A stretch of DNA of 10,311 nt, taken from positions 1 to 10,311 of the forward strand of contig CAZSQD010000072.1 in NCBI GenBank assembly GCA_964608925.1, written 5' to 3'. The notes under the pieces are model-generated. The model worked only from the letters and a program-made list of their open reading frames with translations. It searched no databases and was not told where the DNA came from. This DNA is from GCA-2733415 sp964608925. Its GTDB lineage: Bacteria; Bacteroidota; Bacteroidia; Flavobacteriales; Flavobacteriaceae. The translations under genes were made by a program, and so were the position numbers. Positions within the stretch are counted from its first letter, which is position 1, and every line of letters begins with the position of its first letter. This document shows, in pieces, positions 1-7,023 of this stretch.

Positions 1-2
1 AT

Positions 3-449
3 ATACAATTAAAACCTAAACGAATATTAACAGAAAAATTTATTAAATATTTACATCAAAAAATGTACGGAGACGTTTGGAAATGGGCAGGTCAATTTAG
101 AAATACAAATAAAAATATAGGTGTAAGTTGGACTCAAATTAATGTAGCACTAAAAACACTCCTTGATGATACTAAATATTGGATAGCAAATAACACTTTT
201 AGTCCAGAAGAAGTAGCTATTAGGTTTAAGAATAGAATTGTAGTTATTCATTGTTTTCCTAACGGAAATGGGAAACATTCAAGATTAATGGCAGATATAA
301 TAATGGAATCAATTTTTGAAAAAGAAATATTTAGTTGGCATAAATCTAATATGGTTAAACCAAATGTAATAAGAAAAAAATATATAAAGGCATTACAAGA
401 AGCGGATAATGGGAATATAAAACCACTAATAAAATTTGCTAAAAATTAA
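3..449 (+). CDS. Fic-fold protein, 'mobile mystery protein B' type (5' end outside window)
   Basis: The reading frame is open from the first bases of the window, with 20 codons before the first ATG at 63, so the gene is cut by the left edge rather than starting at 63. The visible part shows the YGDVWKWAGQFR segment with a following NIGV, and then HCFPNGNGKHSR at 249-284, the Fic active-site loop (family consensus HPFx[D/E]GNGRxxR). Fic enzymes usually transfer AMP or another nucleotide to proteins. The layout matches the family named mobile mystery protein B, usually paired with an upstream helix-turn-helix partner (protein A), which would lie outside the window. Odd points: the acidic metal-binding residue of the loop is Asn and the first Arg is Lys, so catalytic activity is uncertain. 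The stop is 23 bp from the convergent methyltransferase stop; I see no clear terminator between them. Family assignment is confident, biochemical role is not. Confidence 0.85.
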   Translation: MQLKPKRILTEKFIKYLHQKMYGDVWKWAGQFRNTNKNIGVSWTQINVALKTLLDDTKYWIANNTFSPEEVAIRFKNRIVVIHCFPNGNGKHSRLMADIIMESIFEKEIFSWHKSNMVKPNVIRKKYIKALQEADNGNIKPLIKFAKN

Positions 450-472
450 TGAATAATTATAATCGTAATTTT

Positions 473-1264
473 CTAAAACCCGCGTTGTCTTTTCGCTTCA
501 AAAATTAAAATACCAGCAGCTACGGATACATTCATAGAGTCTATTTGCCCCTGCATAGGTATGTTTATATTTTGTTTAGCAGCATCGCGCCATTCGGAGG
601 TTAAACCAGTAGCTTCTGTCCCTACCACAATGGCAGTAGCTTTTGTGTAATCCTCTAAATGATAACCATTACTATTTTGTAAAGTGGCTGCGTAAATATT
701 TATATTTTGTTTTTTTAAGAAATCAATAATTTCATCGGTTGTACCTGTAGCAACGGCATTGGTAAAAACACAACCTACACTGGAGCGTATAATATTAGGG
801 TTGTATAAATCGGTTTTAGGGTTGGCAATAAAAACAGCATCTACATTTGCAGCATCAGCAGTACGTAATATAGCGCCAATATTACCCGGTTTTTCAGGAG
901 CTTCAGCAACTAAAATTAATGGGTTTTTGGTATTAAAATTAATGCTAGATAGGTGATGATTCTTGGTTTTTACTAAAGCAACAATACCTTCGGTAGAGCT
1001 TCGGTAACTAATTTTTTCATATACTTCTTTTGAAACCTTAATTAAGTTGATTTGTTGATTTGTTAATTCGTTTATTTGTGTTTCTGTAACTAAATCTTCT
1101 GAAAACAACAACGTATCAATTGTATAGTTTCCTTTTTGTACTAAGTTTAGCTCACGTAAGCCTTCTACTACAAACAACCCTTCTTTTTTACGAGTTCTTG
1201 ATTTTTCTTGCACTTGTAAAACCTTTTTTACAATGGCGTTTTGTGTACTACTAATATATTGCAT
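473..1264 (-). CDS. TrmH/SpoU-family RNA 2'-O-methyltransferase
   Basis: The 263-residue product begins MQYISSTQNAIVKKV. It has an N-terminal SpoU substrate-binding segment (about 5-100, including KKEGLFVVEG) and a C-terminal SPOUT knot domain (about 115-260). The three SPOUT motifs are visible: EKPGNIGAILRTADAA (124-139, with N128 and R134), VVGTEATGLT (213-222) and IPMQGQIDSMNVSVAAGIL (235-253). Such enzymes methylate the 2'-OH of a ribose in rRNA or tRNA using S-adenosylmethionine, in the cytoplasm. The target cannot be read from sequence, so no symbol is given. An ATG at 1348 would add 28 codons, but that extension has no family resemblance and would span the TACCTTTG promoter box at 1269-1276, so the ATG at 1264 is chosen. 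The gene is monocistronic and convergent with the Fic-like gene. Confidence 0.9.
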   Translation of the reverse strand: MQYISSTQNAIVKKVLQVQEKSRTRKKEGLFVVEGLRELNLVQKGNYTIDTLLFSEDLVTETQINELTNQQINLIKVSKEVYEKISYRSSTEGIVALVKTKNHHLSSINFNTKNPLILVAEAPEKPGNIGAILRTADAANVDAVFIANPKTDLYNPNIIRSSVGCVFTNAVATGTTDEIIDFLKKQNINIYAATLQNSNGYHLEDYTKATAIVVGTEATGLTSEWRDAAKQNINIPMQGQIDSMNVSVAAGILIFEAKRQRGF

Positions 1265-1268
1265 TTGG

Positions 1269-1276
1269 CAAAGGTA
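1269..1276 (-). promoter_or_regulatory. Candidate -7 promoter box (TACCTTTG) of the RNA methyltransferase gene
   Basis: On the minus strand TACCTTTG matches the Bacteroidota -7 consensus TAnnTTTG exactly. Only four bases (CCAA) separate it from the ATG at 1264, so transcription would begin at or beside the start codon and give a leaderless mRNA. No TTG -33 element is evident at the usual distance. The sequence CTTTACAAC occurs twice just upstream. The box is convincing but functional use is inferred. Confidence 0.45.
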
Positions 1277-1429
1277 ACTAAATGAGTTGTAAAGTTTGTA
1301 GCGTTGTAAAGTTTTAAAAGTAGAACTTTTTGTAATGTAAAATTGCATGCTTTTTTCTTTGAGAAAATTAGGAACTTTAAAAAAGCATAAATATGAAAAG
1401 TACCTTAAATCTTTTAATTTTTGAATAGA

Positions 1430-2485
1430 TTATATTTCCTCATTCACAATCAGCGCCACAACATAACTGTAACTTTGTATGCCTTTTGTTTGGTTTTGAC
1501 TTTTTAAAAATAAATCGAATCCAAATTTAAAAATAGGTTCTATTGGGTTTTGGTAGCTGTTCCAAAAAAATCTACTCTCTTTAAAATTATTGCGTACGCC
1601 TAAGTGCAAACTATTTGATAATTGCTTACAAGTTTCGGCATCACGCCTATACAATTCATTTAAACAATTACGTACCGCAAAAGTTACGGCGGCATATTTA
1701 AAATAAATATCATTATTGTGTTTTGCAGCTAAATAGCCAATAAAGTTGGTTTCATTTTCGGCGGCATACCCAATTTGATGTCCTATTTCATGGCAACTTA
1801 CAAACGGAAAATGATAGGACGAAATCATGTCATTTACTTGTGCTTCATTGGTAAACGGATTTAAATAACCACTAAAGCCCATGTACGTTAAAGGCAATGA
1901 GAGGAGTGACTTTTTAATGCTTCTATTTTGATATTTTAAAGAAGGGTAGATTTCGGATAGCGTGTTATAGCCATTTTTAGTTTTTTTAAAAACCTCCGTT
2001 TGCGTATACGGAATACGTACTTTTAGGCTATCGTTTTTTGTAATTTCAGAGTGAATGCTATTCGCGTTTTTAATAAGTTGTTGCGTAACGGTAATGAGTT
2101 GTTGGGTGTTATATTTTGTATTAATATTTAAAGTTTCGTGTAACGGTTTTCGGTAGTAATTAATCCCCCAAAATAAATGAAAAGCAAAAGATAATACCGA
2201 TAAAAAGGCGATAATAGAAATCCCTAATTGCATGGGAATTAATCTAAAGTTATTTTTGTTTTTGAAAACCCATCTTAACGCAAAAACTAGTAATGTGCCG
2301 TAAAAAATATCACCTATGGAGAACGGAATCCATCCCAATAAAAAACGTGCGATGTTAGATAAAATAGGGTAGAGCCCGTTACTGTAATACTGTTCAATAA
2401 ATTCAGGAAAATTTCCTAAAAATTTTATCACTATAATTTGTATAGGTAATAAAAAGGCGAGTATTTTTTTTGTTTTTAAGGTCAT
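1430..2485 (-). CDS. DUF3810 family membrane protein with HExxH zinc-peptidase-like motif
   Basis: The product is 351 residues. Hydrophobic segments at about 8-24, 57-73 and 86-108 suggest three N-terminal transmembrane helices, followed by a soluble domain of about 240 residues. GWIPFSIGDIFYG (51-63) and SLPLTYMGFSGYLNPFT (196-212) fit DUF3810, a family common in Bacteroidota. HEIGHQIGYAAENE (232-245) is a classic zinc-metallopeptidase HExxH helix with nearby Glu residues (243, 245) that could be the third ligand, so a membrane-anchored gluzincin-like peptidase is plausible; no substrate is known to me. The start at 2485 precedes the first hydrophobic helix and leaves an 85-bp divergent region shared with pepD. 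Family call is strong; peptidase activity is inferred from the motif. Confidence 0.88.
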   Translation of the reverse strand: MTLKTKKILAFLLPIQIIVIKFLGNFPEFIEQYYSNGLYPILSNIARFLLGWIPFSIGDIFYGTLLVFALRWVFKNKNNFRLIPMQLGISIIAFLSVLSFAFHLFWGINYYRKPLHETLNINTKYNTQQLITVTQQLIKNANSIHSEITKNDSLKVRIPYTQTEVFKKTKNGYNTLSEIYPSLKYQNRSIKKSLLSLPLTYMGFSGYLNPFTNEAQVNDMISSYHFPFVSCHEIGHQIGYAAENETNFIGYLAAKHNNDIYFKYAAVTFAVRNCLNELYRRDAETCKQLSNSLHLGVRNNFKESRFFWNSYQNPIEPIFKFGFDLFLKSQNQTKGIQSYSYVVALIVNEEI

Positions 2486-2540
2486 TGTTTTATGAAAAAA
2501 TCAGTAGATACAAGTTACAATAAAATTCATTAAATCTCAC

Positions 2541-2548
2541 TATCTTTG
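2541..2548 (+). promoter_or_regulatory. Candidate -7 promoter box (TATCTTTG) of pepD
   Basis: TATCTTTG matches TAnnTTTG exactly and ends 22 bases before the pepD ATG, predicting a leader of roughly 15-18 bases ending in an A-rich stretch typical of Flavobacteria. No good TTG is seen about 19 bases upstream, so the -33 element is weak. Confidence 0.6.
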
Positions 2549-2570
2549 AATATCTTTAAAATAGAACAAA

Positions 2571-4031
2571 ATGAGTCAAGAAATAAGAAATTTAGAACCG
2601 AAACAATTATGGAATAAGTTCGCTGATTTAAATGAAGTGCCACGACCTTCAAAAAAAGAAGAACGTGTAATTGCGTTTATGAAAAAATTTGGAGAAAATT
2701 TAGGATTGCCAACTATAGTTGACGAAGTAGGAAACGTAATTATTACCAAACCTGCAACAAAAGGGTATGAAAATCGTAAAACGGTAGTATTACAGTCGCA
2801 TTTAGATATGGTACACCAAAAAAATAGCGATACCAATTTTGATTTTGACACCCAAGGTATTGAAATGTATGTGGAAGGTGATTGGGTAAAAGCAAAAGGA
2901 ACTACTTTAGGGGCTGATAACGGTTTGGGAGTAGCAACAATTATGTCGGTTTTAGAATCAGATACTATTGAGCATCCTGCAATTGAAGCCTTATTTACCA
3001 TTGATGAAGAAACGGGTATGACAGGAGCAATGGGCTTAAAAGGAGGTGTGTTGAAAGGTGATATTTTATTAAATTTAGATACCGAAGATGATGATGAAAT
3101 TGGTGTTGGTTGTGCTGGTGGTATTGATATTACCGCAACAAAAACATATCAAGAAGAAAGTACAACCAACAATATGTTGGGGTATACTATTGAAATTAAA
3201 GGCTTAAACGGTGGGCATTCTGGTATGGATATTATAAAAGGATTGGGGAATGCCAATATTTTTATGAATCGTTTGCTTTTTGAAGGCTATGAAAAATACG
3301 GTTTACGCATATCAAGTATTAAAGGAGGGAGTTTGCGTAATGCCATACCTCGTGAAAGTTTTGCAACAGTAGTTGTTGAAAAAATTCATCAGGCTGTTTT
3401 TGAAACGGAAATACAAGTGGCAATTAAAGCAATTCAAAAAGAATATACTACCTTAGAGTCTGATTTAGAAATAGAAGTGTTAGCTACAACATTACCGCAA
3501 AAAGTAATGGCTATAGGTGCTCAAGAATTGATGATAAAAGCAATTTATGCAACCTTTAATGGCGTGTATCGTATGAGTCCAGATATTGATGGTTTAGTAG
3601 AAACTTCAAACAATATTGCACGTGTAACGATTGAAAATGGAAATGCAGAAATTTTATGTTTAACTCGTTCTTCTGTGGATACAGGAAAAATAGATTTAGC
3701 AAATAAATTACGTTGCGCTTTAGAAATGGGAGGTTTTGATGTGGAACTTTCAGGTTCTTACCCAGGTTGGACACCAAATATGGAATCGTCTATTTTAAAA
3801 GTAATGGAAAATTTATATACAAAAATGAATGGTGAGTCAGCAAAAGTAGCTGCTTGTCATGCAGGTTTGGAGTGTGGTATTTTAGGGACTAATTATCCTG
3901 ATATGGAAATGATTTCTTTTGGGCCAAACATTAGAGGAGCACACTCTCCTGATGAAAGAGCACAAATATCATCTACAAAAAAATATTGGGAATTCTTTTT
4001 AGAAGTGTTGAAAGCTACACCAGTAAAATAA
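2571..4031 (+). CDS. pepD: Aminoacyl-histidine dipeptidase (PepD, M20 metallopeptidase family)
   Basis: The 486-residue product is full length for the PepD/carnosinase-like M20C group. These cytosolic di-zinc peptidases hydrolyse Xaa-His and other dipeptides. Expected metal and catalytic residues are visible in order: HLD at 77-79, GADNG with D116, DEETG with E146/E147 (general base and metal), NLDTED with D170, and GAHSP with H458 near the C-terminus. GGHSG (214-218) lies in the lid/dimerization domain that interrupts the catalytic domain. The start at 2571 follows a TATCTTTG promoter box and an AACAAA leader. The gene stands alone, with a divergent DUF3810 gene upstream and a strong terminator downstream. 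No signal peptide is present. No anomalies are seen. Confidence 0.95.
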   Translation: MSQEIRNLEPKQLWNKFADLNEVPRPSKKEERVIAFMKKFGENLGLPTIVDEVGNVIITKPATKGYENRKTVVLQSHLDMVHQKNSDTNFDFDTQGIEMYVEGDWVKAKGTTLGADNGLGVATIMSVLESDTIEHPAIEALFTIDEETGMTGAMGLKGGVLKGDILLNLDTEDDDEIGVGCAGGIDITATKTYQEESTTNNMLGYTIEIKGLNGGHSGMDIIKGLGNANIFMNRLLFEGYEKYGLRISSIKGGSLRNAIPRESFATVVVEKIHQAVFETEIQVAIKAIQKEYTTLESDLEIEVLATTLPQKVMAIGAQELMIKAIYATFNGVYRMSPDIDGLVETSNNIARVTIENGNAEILCLTRSSVDTGKIDLANKLRCALEMGGFDVELSGSYPGWTPNMESSILKVMENLYTKMNGESAKVAACHAGLECGILGTNYPDMEMISFGPNIRGAHSPDERAQISSTKKYWEFFLEVLKATPVK

Positions 4032-4051
4032 TTTTAAGATATTATCATAAA

Positions 4052-4081
4052 AAAATGCCCCAATGAAAATTGGGGCATTTT
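4052..4081. terminator. Bidirectional rho-independent terminator between pepD and the gldI operon
   Basis: A perfect 13-bp stem (AAAATGCCCCAAT at 4052-4064 pairing with 4069-4081) closes a GAAA tetraloop. It is A-rich before and T-rich after on both strands, so it can end pepD (+) 20 bases after its stop and the convergent PPIase operon (-) 18 bases after its stop. Confidence 0.93.
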
Positions 4082-4099
4082 GTATTTATAAACGTTTTC

Positions 4100-5182
4100 T
4101 TATTTATGATCTGTAGGAGCTACAATTTCTAATTCAAAAACTAAATCAGAGTTTGGAGGTATTGGGCCAGAACCTCTTTCTCCGTATCCTAAATGAGATG
4201 GGATAAATACTAAAATTTTATCACCAGTATTCATTTGTAATAAACCTTCTCTAAAACCTTGTATTAATCGTGCTTCTGGGCTATAATCCATAGGGATAGC
4301 TTTGTAGCCACCACCATCATCTCTTCTATGATCAAAAGTGCCGTATTTTTGAGTTACTTCTTTTATGTTTGAATCAAACAAGCCCCCATCAGCAAAATAA
4401 CCTGCATAGTTTACCAATACTTTACTACCAATTTCTGGTTTTCCACCTTCACCTTTAATTACGTAAGCCATTTCAATACCAGAGTCTAATTTTTTAGCAT
4501 TTGGTTTGTATGTATTAAAATAAGCTAAAGTTGCTGCTTTAACTACAGCTGTTTTGGCTTCTTTTTTGGCAGTAGCTTTTTTTGCTATTTCTAAATGATC
4601 ATTGAAAATTTTAGCGGCATCAAATTTTTTGGCAGCGCTACCTTTTCTAATAATTTTTACAGTTTGTAATACATCATCTTTTGCAATTGAATCTACAATT
4701 TTTTGTCCGTCACCAATAACGTGTCCAAAAATAGTATGCTTGTTGTCTAACCAAGGTGTGGCTTTATGGGTAATAAAAAATTGAGAACCGTTAGTTTTTG
4801 GTCCTGAATTTGCCATTGATAAAATACCAGGTCCCGTATGTTTTAGGCTTGGGTCAAATTCATCAAAAAATTTATAACCAGGATCTCCTGTTCCTGTACC
4901 TAAAGGGCAACCACCTTGAATCATGAAATCAGCAATTACTCTATGAAATTTTAAACCATCATAGAATTTTTTTCCTTTGTGTTTTTCATCAACCAATGTA
5001 TTGGTTCCTTCTGCTAAAGCAATAAAATTAGCTACAGTAATAGGCGTTTTTTCAAATTCTAATTGACACATAATAACACCTTTATTGGTTGTCATTTCAG
5101 CATATATTCCATCTTCTAAATCAGGGTATTGATCATTACAGGCAGATGCTGCAAAAAATAAGGATAATAATAGTAGTTTCAT
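4100..5182 (-). CDS. Lipoprotein peptidyl-prolyl isomerase with fused cyclophilin and FKBP domains
   Basis: The 360-residue product begins MKLLLLSLFFAASAC, a lipoprotein signal peptide with Cys15 as the probable lipidated residue. A cyclophilin domain (about 27-180) shows FHR (79-81), Q89 in FMIQGG, NGSQFFIT (131-138), W144 and H149. A Lys/Ala-rich linker (about 185-235) follows, then an FKBP domain (about 250-356) with Y259, FD (269-270), IQGF (307-310), GYGERG (332-337) and F349. Both folds catalyse cis-trans isomerization of prolyl bonds, so this is probably an envelope folding factor with two active modules. The FKBP pocket Trp is Phe310. An upstream ATG at 5218 would put 12 polar residues before the signal peptide and overlap gldI, so 5182 is preferred, leaving a 10-bp gap. 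It is the last gene of the operon before the terminator at 4052-4081. Confidence 0.9.
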   Translation of the reverse strand: MKLLLLSLFFAASACNDQYPDLEDGIYAEMTTNKGVIMCQLEFEKTPITVANFIALAEGTNTLVDEKHKGKKFYDGLKFHRVIADFMIQGGCPLGTGTGDPGYKFFDEFDPSLKHTGPGILSMANSGPKTNGSQFFITHKATPWLDNKHTIFGHVIGDGQKIVDSIAKDDVLQTVKIIRKGSAAKKFDAAKIFNDHLEIAKKATAKKEAKTAVVKAATLAYFNTYKPNAKKLDSGIEMAYVIKGEGGKPEIGSKVLVNYAGYFADGGLFDSNIKEVTQKYGTFDHRRDDGGGYKAIPMDYSPEARLIQGFREGLLQMNTGDKILVFIPSHLGYGERGSGPIPPNSDLVFELEIVAPTDHK

Positions 5183-5192
5183 AATTTTTATT

Positions 5193-5738
5193 TTATTTGT
5201 TTTCTGTTTTTGTTTCAATGTTGAGCAACATCATGTTGCAAATTATTGGGGTATTGGGGTTAATTTTATTTAAATCACCTTTATAGCCATACGCAATTTG
5301 CGAAGGGAAAATAAATTTAATTTCTTCGTTAGCTTTCATCAATATTAAACCTTGACGCAAACCTTCCATAATATTTTCTTGACGAATATAATGCGTTTTT
5401 GTGCCAATTTGAGTCCTATTATATAGGGTGTCATTTTTTAAATTTTGAATACTATACGTAAACTGTACTTTATTACCATATTTAGGCGTAATACTATCCA
5501 CTGCTTTTTTTTTAAGATAGGTAAACCAAAACCCATGATTAGAATTAAGGTATTGTTGTGTGCTATCCTTTTTTATATAGTATTGTATGGCTTCGCTTTC
5601 TGCTGCTAAACGTTTTTTAGTACGCTCCGCAGATGTTTTTAAAGAAATTCCTGATTTTACAGAAACTGGCTTTCTTGCTTGTGGTTCCTTGCAAGCAAAA
5701 ATAATAAGTGTACATATAATAAGATAAAAGTAACGCAT
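5193..5738 (-). CDS. gldI: Gliding-motility lipoprotein GldI, FKBP-type peptidyl-prolyl isomerase
   Basis: The 181-residue product has an N-terminal signal MRYFYLIICTLIIFAC with Cys16 as probable lipid attachment, a charged KEPQARKPVS stretch typical of GldI, a helical segment (about 35-80), and an FKBP domain (about 88-175) containing IMEGLRQGL (123-131), FPSQIAYGYKG (144-154) and a terminal MLLNIE strand. In Flavobacterium johnsoniae GldI is a lipoprotein needed for gliding motility and is thought to help fold other motility or secretion proteins. The usual pocket Trp after the loop is Leu (L127), so isomerase strength is uncertain. The ATG overlaps the stop of the upstream DHH gene (TAATG), which indicates translational coupling; the double PPIase lies 10 bp downstream. 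The neighbourhood and length fit GldI well. Confidence 0.88.
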   Translation of the reverse strand: MRYFYLIICTLIIFACKEPQARKPVSVKSGISLKTSAERTKKRLAAESEAIQYYIKKDSTQQYLNSNHGFWFTYLKKKAVDSITPKYGNKVQFTYSIQNLKNDTLYNRTQIGTKTHYIRQENIMEGLRQGLILMKANEEIKFIFPSQIAYGYKGDLNKINPNTPIICNMMLLNIETKTENK

Positions 5739-6751
5739 TAGCTCAAGTCGTTTTTGTAGTTTGGCAATATACTAATAAATTTAGCAACGGTATCTTTAAA
5801 AGATAAGTTGCTTACTGCACCAGCAGCATTTATGTGTCCGCCACCGTTAAAATGAGTTCGAGCTAAGTCGTTAACCGAAAAGTTTCCTTTTGAACGAAAT
5901 GACATTTTAATTAGTTTTTCATGCGCATCTTCTTTAAAAATAGCAGCTAATTTTACTCCTTTTAAAGATAAAGCGTAATTAACAACACCTTCTGTATCTC
6001 CTTTTTGAGCATTAAATTTATGTTGTTCTTTAGCAGACAAAGTAATGTATGCTGTATTGAGTTCTGGTATTACTTTTAAATTTGTTAATGATAAACCTAA
6101 TAATTGTAAACGATTATAAGAATTACTATCATATACATTTTGGTGTATTTTTGCATTGTCAATTCCAGTATCTATTAAGTTTGCAATAACTCGATGAGTG
6201 GTACTTGTGGTAGAACGAAAACGAAAAGAACCCGTATCTGTCATAATACCTGTGTAAATACATTGTGCAATATCGCTATCAATTAACGGTGCATCACCTA
6301 AATAATCAATAAAATGATATACCATTTGGCAGGTAGAGCAAATTGAGGTGTCGGAATACGTTACAATAGCATAATCATCTGGCTGCTGGTGGTGGTCAAT
6401 CATAATAAAATTTGCTGATGCTTCTCGTAAAGCATCTTGCATCATTCCTGTGCGGTGTAGCGCATTATAATCTAAAGAAAAAATTAAATCAGCTTGTTGT
6501 ATTAAGGTATTGCTTTCTGCAATATTTTCATCATAAATTAAAATATCTGCTGTATCCGGCATCCATTTTAGAAACTCAGGAAAATCATTGGGTACAATTA
6601 CTTGTGCATTTTTACCTGTTTTTTTTAGGTATAGACACAAAGCCATAGTAGAGCCAATAGCATCACCATCTGGCCCTTTATGACAGGTAATTACAATGTT
6701 TTTAGCGTTTTGTAAGGCTTCTTTTGTTTGTTGTATTTCGTTTGCTTTCAT
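5738..6751 (-). CDS. nrnA: DHH/DHHA1 phosphoesterase, NrnA-like (oligoribonuclease / pAp phosphatase family)
   Basis: The 337-residue product starts MKANEIQQTKEAL. The DHH domain shows HKGPDGDA (24-31), D94 in SLDYN, the signature DHH (119-121) and TDTG (171-174), all manganese-binding positions; the C-terminal DHHA1 domain ends with GGGHINAAG (303-311), the substrate-binding loop. Members degrade short oligoribonucleotides to mononucleotides and/or dephosphorylate 3'-phosphoadenosine 5'-phosphate in the cytoplasm; which activity dominates here cannot be told. An ATG at 6772 would add MFIFALI but includes a likely -7 box (TATCTTCG on the minus strand, 6760-6767, one mismatch), so the start at 6751 is preferred, giving a very short leader. 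It is the first gene of the operon with gldI (stop and start overlap as TAATG) and the cyclophilin-FKBP lipoprotein. Confidence 0.9.
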   Translation of the reverse strand: MKANEIQQTKEALQNAKNIVITCHKGPDGDAIGSTMALCLYLKKTGKNAQVIVPNDFPEFLKWMPDTADILIYDENIAESNTLIQQADLIFSLDYNALHRTGMMQDALREASANFIMIDHHQQPDDYAIVTYSDTSICSTCQMVYHFIDYLGDAPLIDSDIAQCIYTGIMTDTGSFRFRSTTSTTHRVIANLIDTGIDNAKIHQNVYDSNSYNRLQLLGLSLTNLKVIPELNTAYITLSAKEQHKFNAQKGDTEGVVNYALSLKGVKLAAIFKEDAHEKLIKMSFRSKGNFSVNDLARTHFNGGGHINAAGAVSNLSFKDTVAKFISILPNYKNDLS

Positions 6752-6798
6752 AATTAATGCGAAGATAAACATTACAAATAAAAAGATGGCATAGTTTG

Positions 6799-6835
<37 letters not shown>

Positions 6836-6849
6836 AAAAATGCAGTTTA

Positions 6850-6943
6850 TCGAAAAAAAGATAATAGCTTGTGAATAAAAAAAATAGTGTATCTTTGTAC
6901 CCGATTTTAAAAAAAATCATAAAATAAAAAATAATTACGCATT
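6850..6943 (+). repeat. Leader/promoter repeat, copy A (upstream of FISUMP gene)
   Basis: This stretch resembles 8038-8121. Both share a TCGAAAAAAA start, a CTTGT -33 region, a TAnnTTTGTRCCCGAT core, a 14-base AAAAAAATCATAAA block and an AATTA end, with small indels. Both copies are preceded by AGTTTATCGA (6844-6853 and 8012-8021). The resemblance exceeds what the shared promoter consensus would give, and suggests duplication of an expression leader. Confidence 0.7.
6869..6897 (+). promoter_or_regulatory. Promoter of the FISUMP gene (TTG-N18-TATCTTTG)
   Basis: TTG at 6869-6871 and TATCTTTG at 6890-6897, separated by 18 bases, match the Bacteroidota sigma consensus. Transcription would begin near 6902 and leave an untranslated leader of about 120 bases. 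A second exact -7 box, TAATTTTG at 6978-6985, could give a shorter leader but lacks a TTG upstream. The leader also holds CAGTAGCT twice (6971-6978 and 6993-7000). Confidence 0.75.
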
Positions 6944-7023
6944 TAGATAAAAAAATATCAATAAAAATAACAGTAGCTAATTTTGCAGCATTCAGTAGCT
7001 TAATGCGACAAATATAAAACATT

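Noticed and set aside
1265..1348. N-terminal 28-codon extension of the TrmH-family ORF (ATG at 1348)
   Set aside because: It would span the TACCTTTG promoter box and has no resemblance to the SpoU family N-terminus, which starts at MQYISS.
1393..1428. ATG with 11 codons (MKSTLNLLIFE) on the plus strand between the methyltransferase and DUF3810 genes
   Set aside because: Too short, without a consensus promoter; possibly the start of a lost gene, but nothing supports it.
5183..5218. Upstream start of the cyclophilin-FKBP gene overlapping gldI
   Set aside because: It adds 12 polar residues in front of a complete lipoprotein signal peptide and overlaps gldI by 26 bases.
6910..7020. Riboswitch or structured leader in the ~120-base FISUMP 5' UTR
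   Set aside because: The sequence is mainly A/T with only short repeats (CAGTAGCT twice, GCATT/AATGC); no known aptamer core is recognizable.
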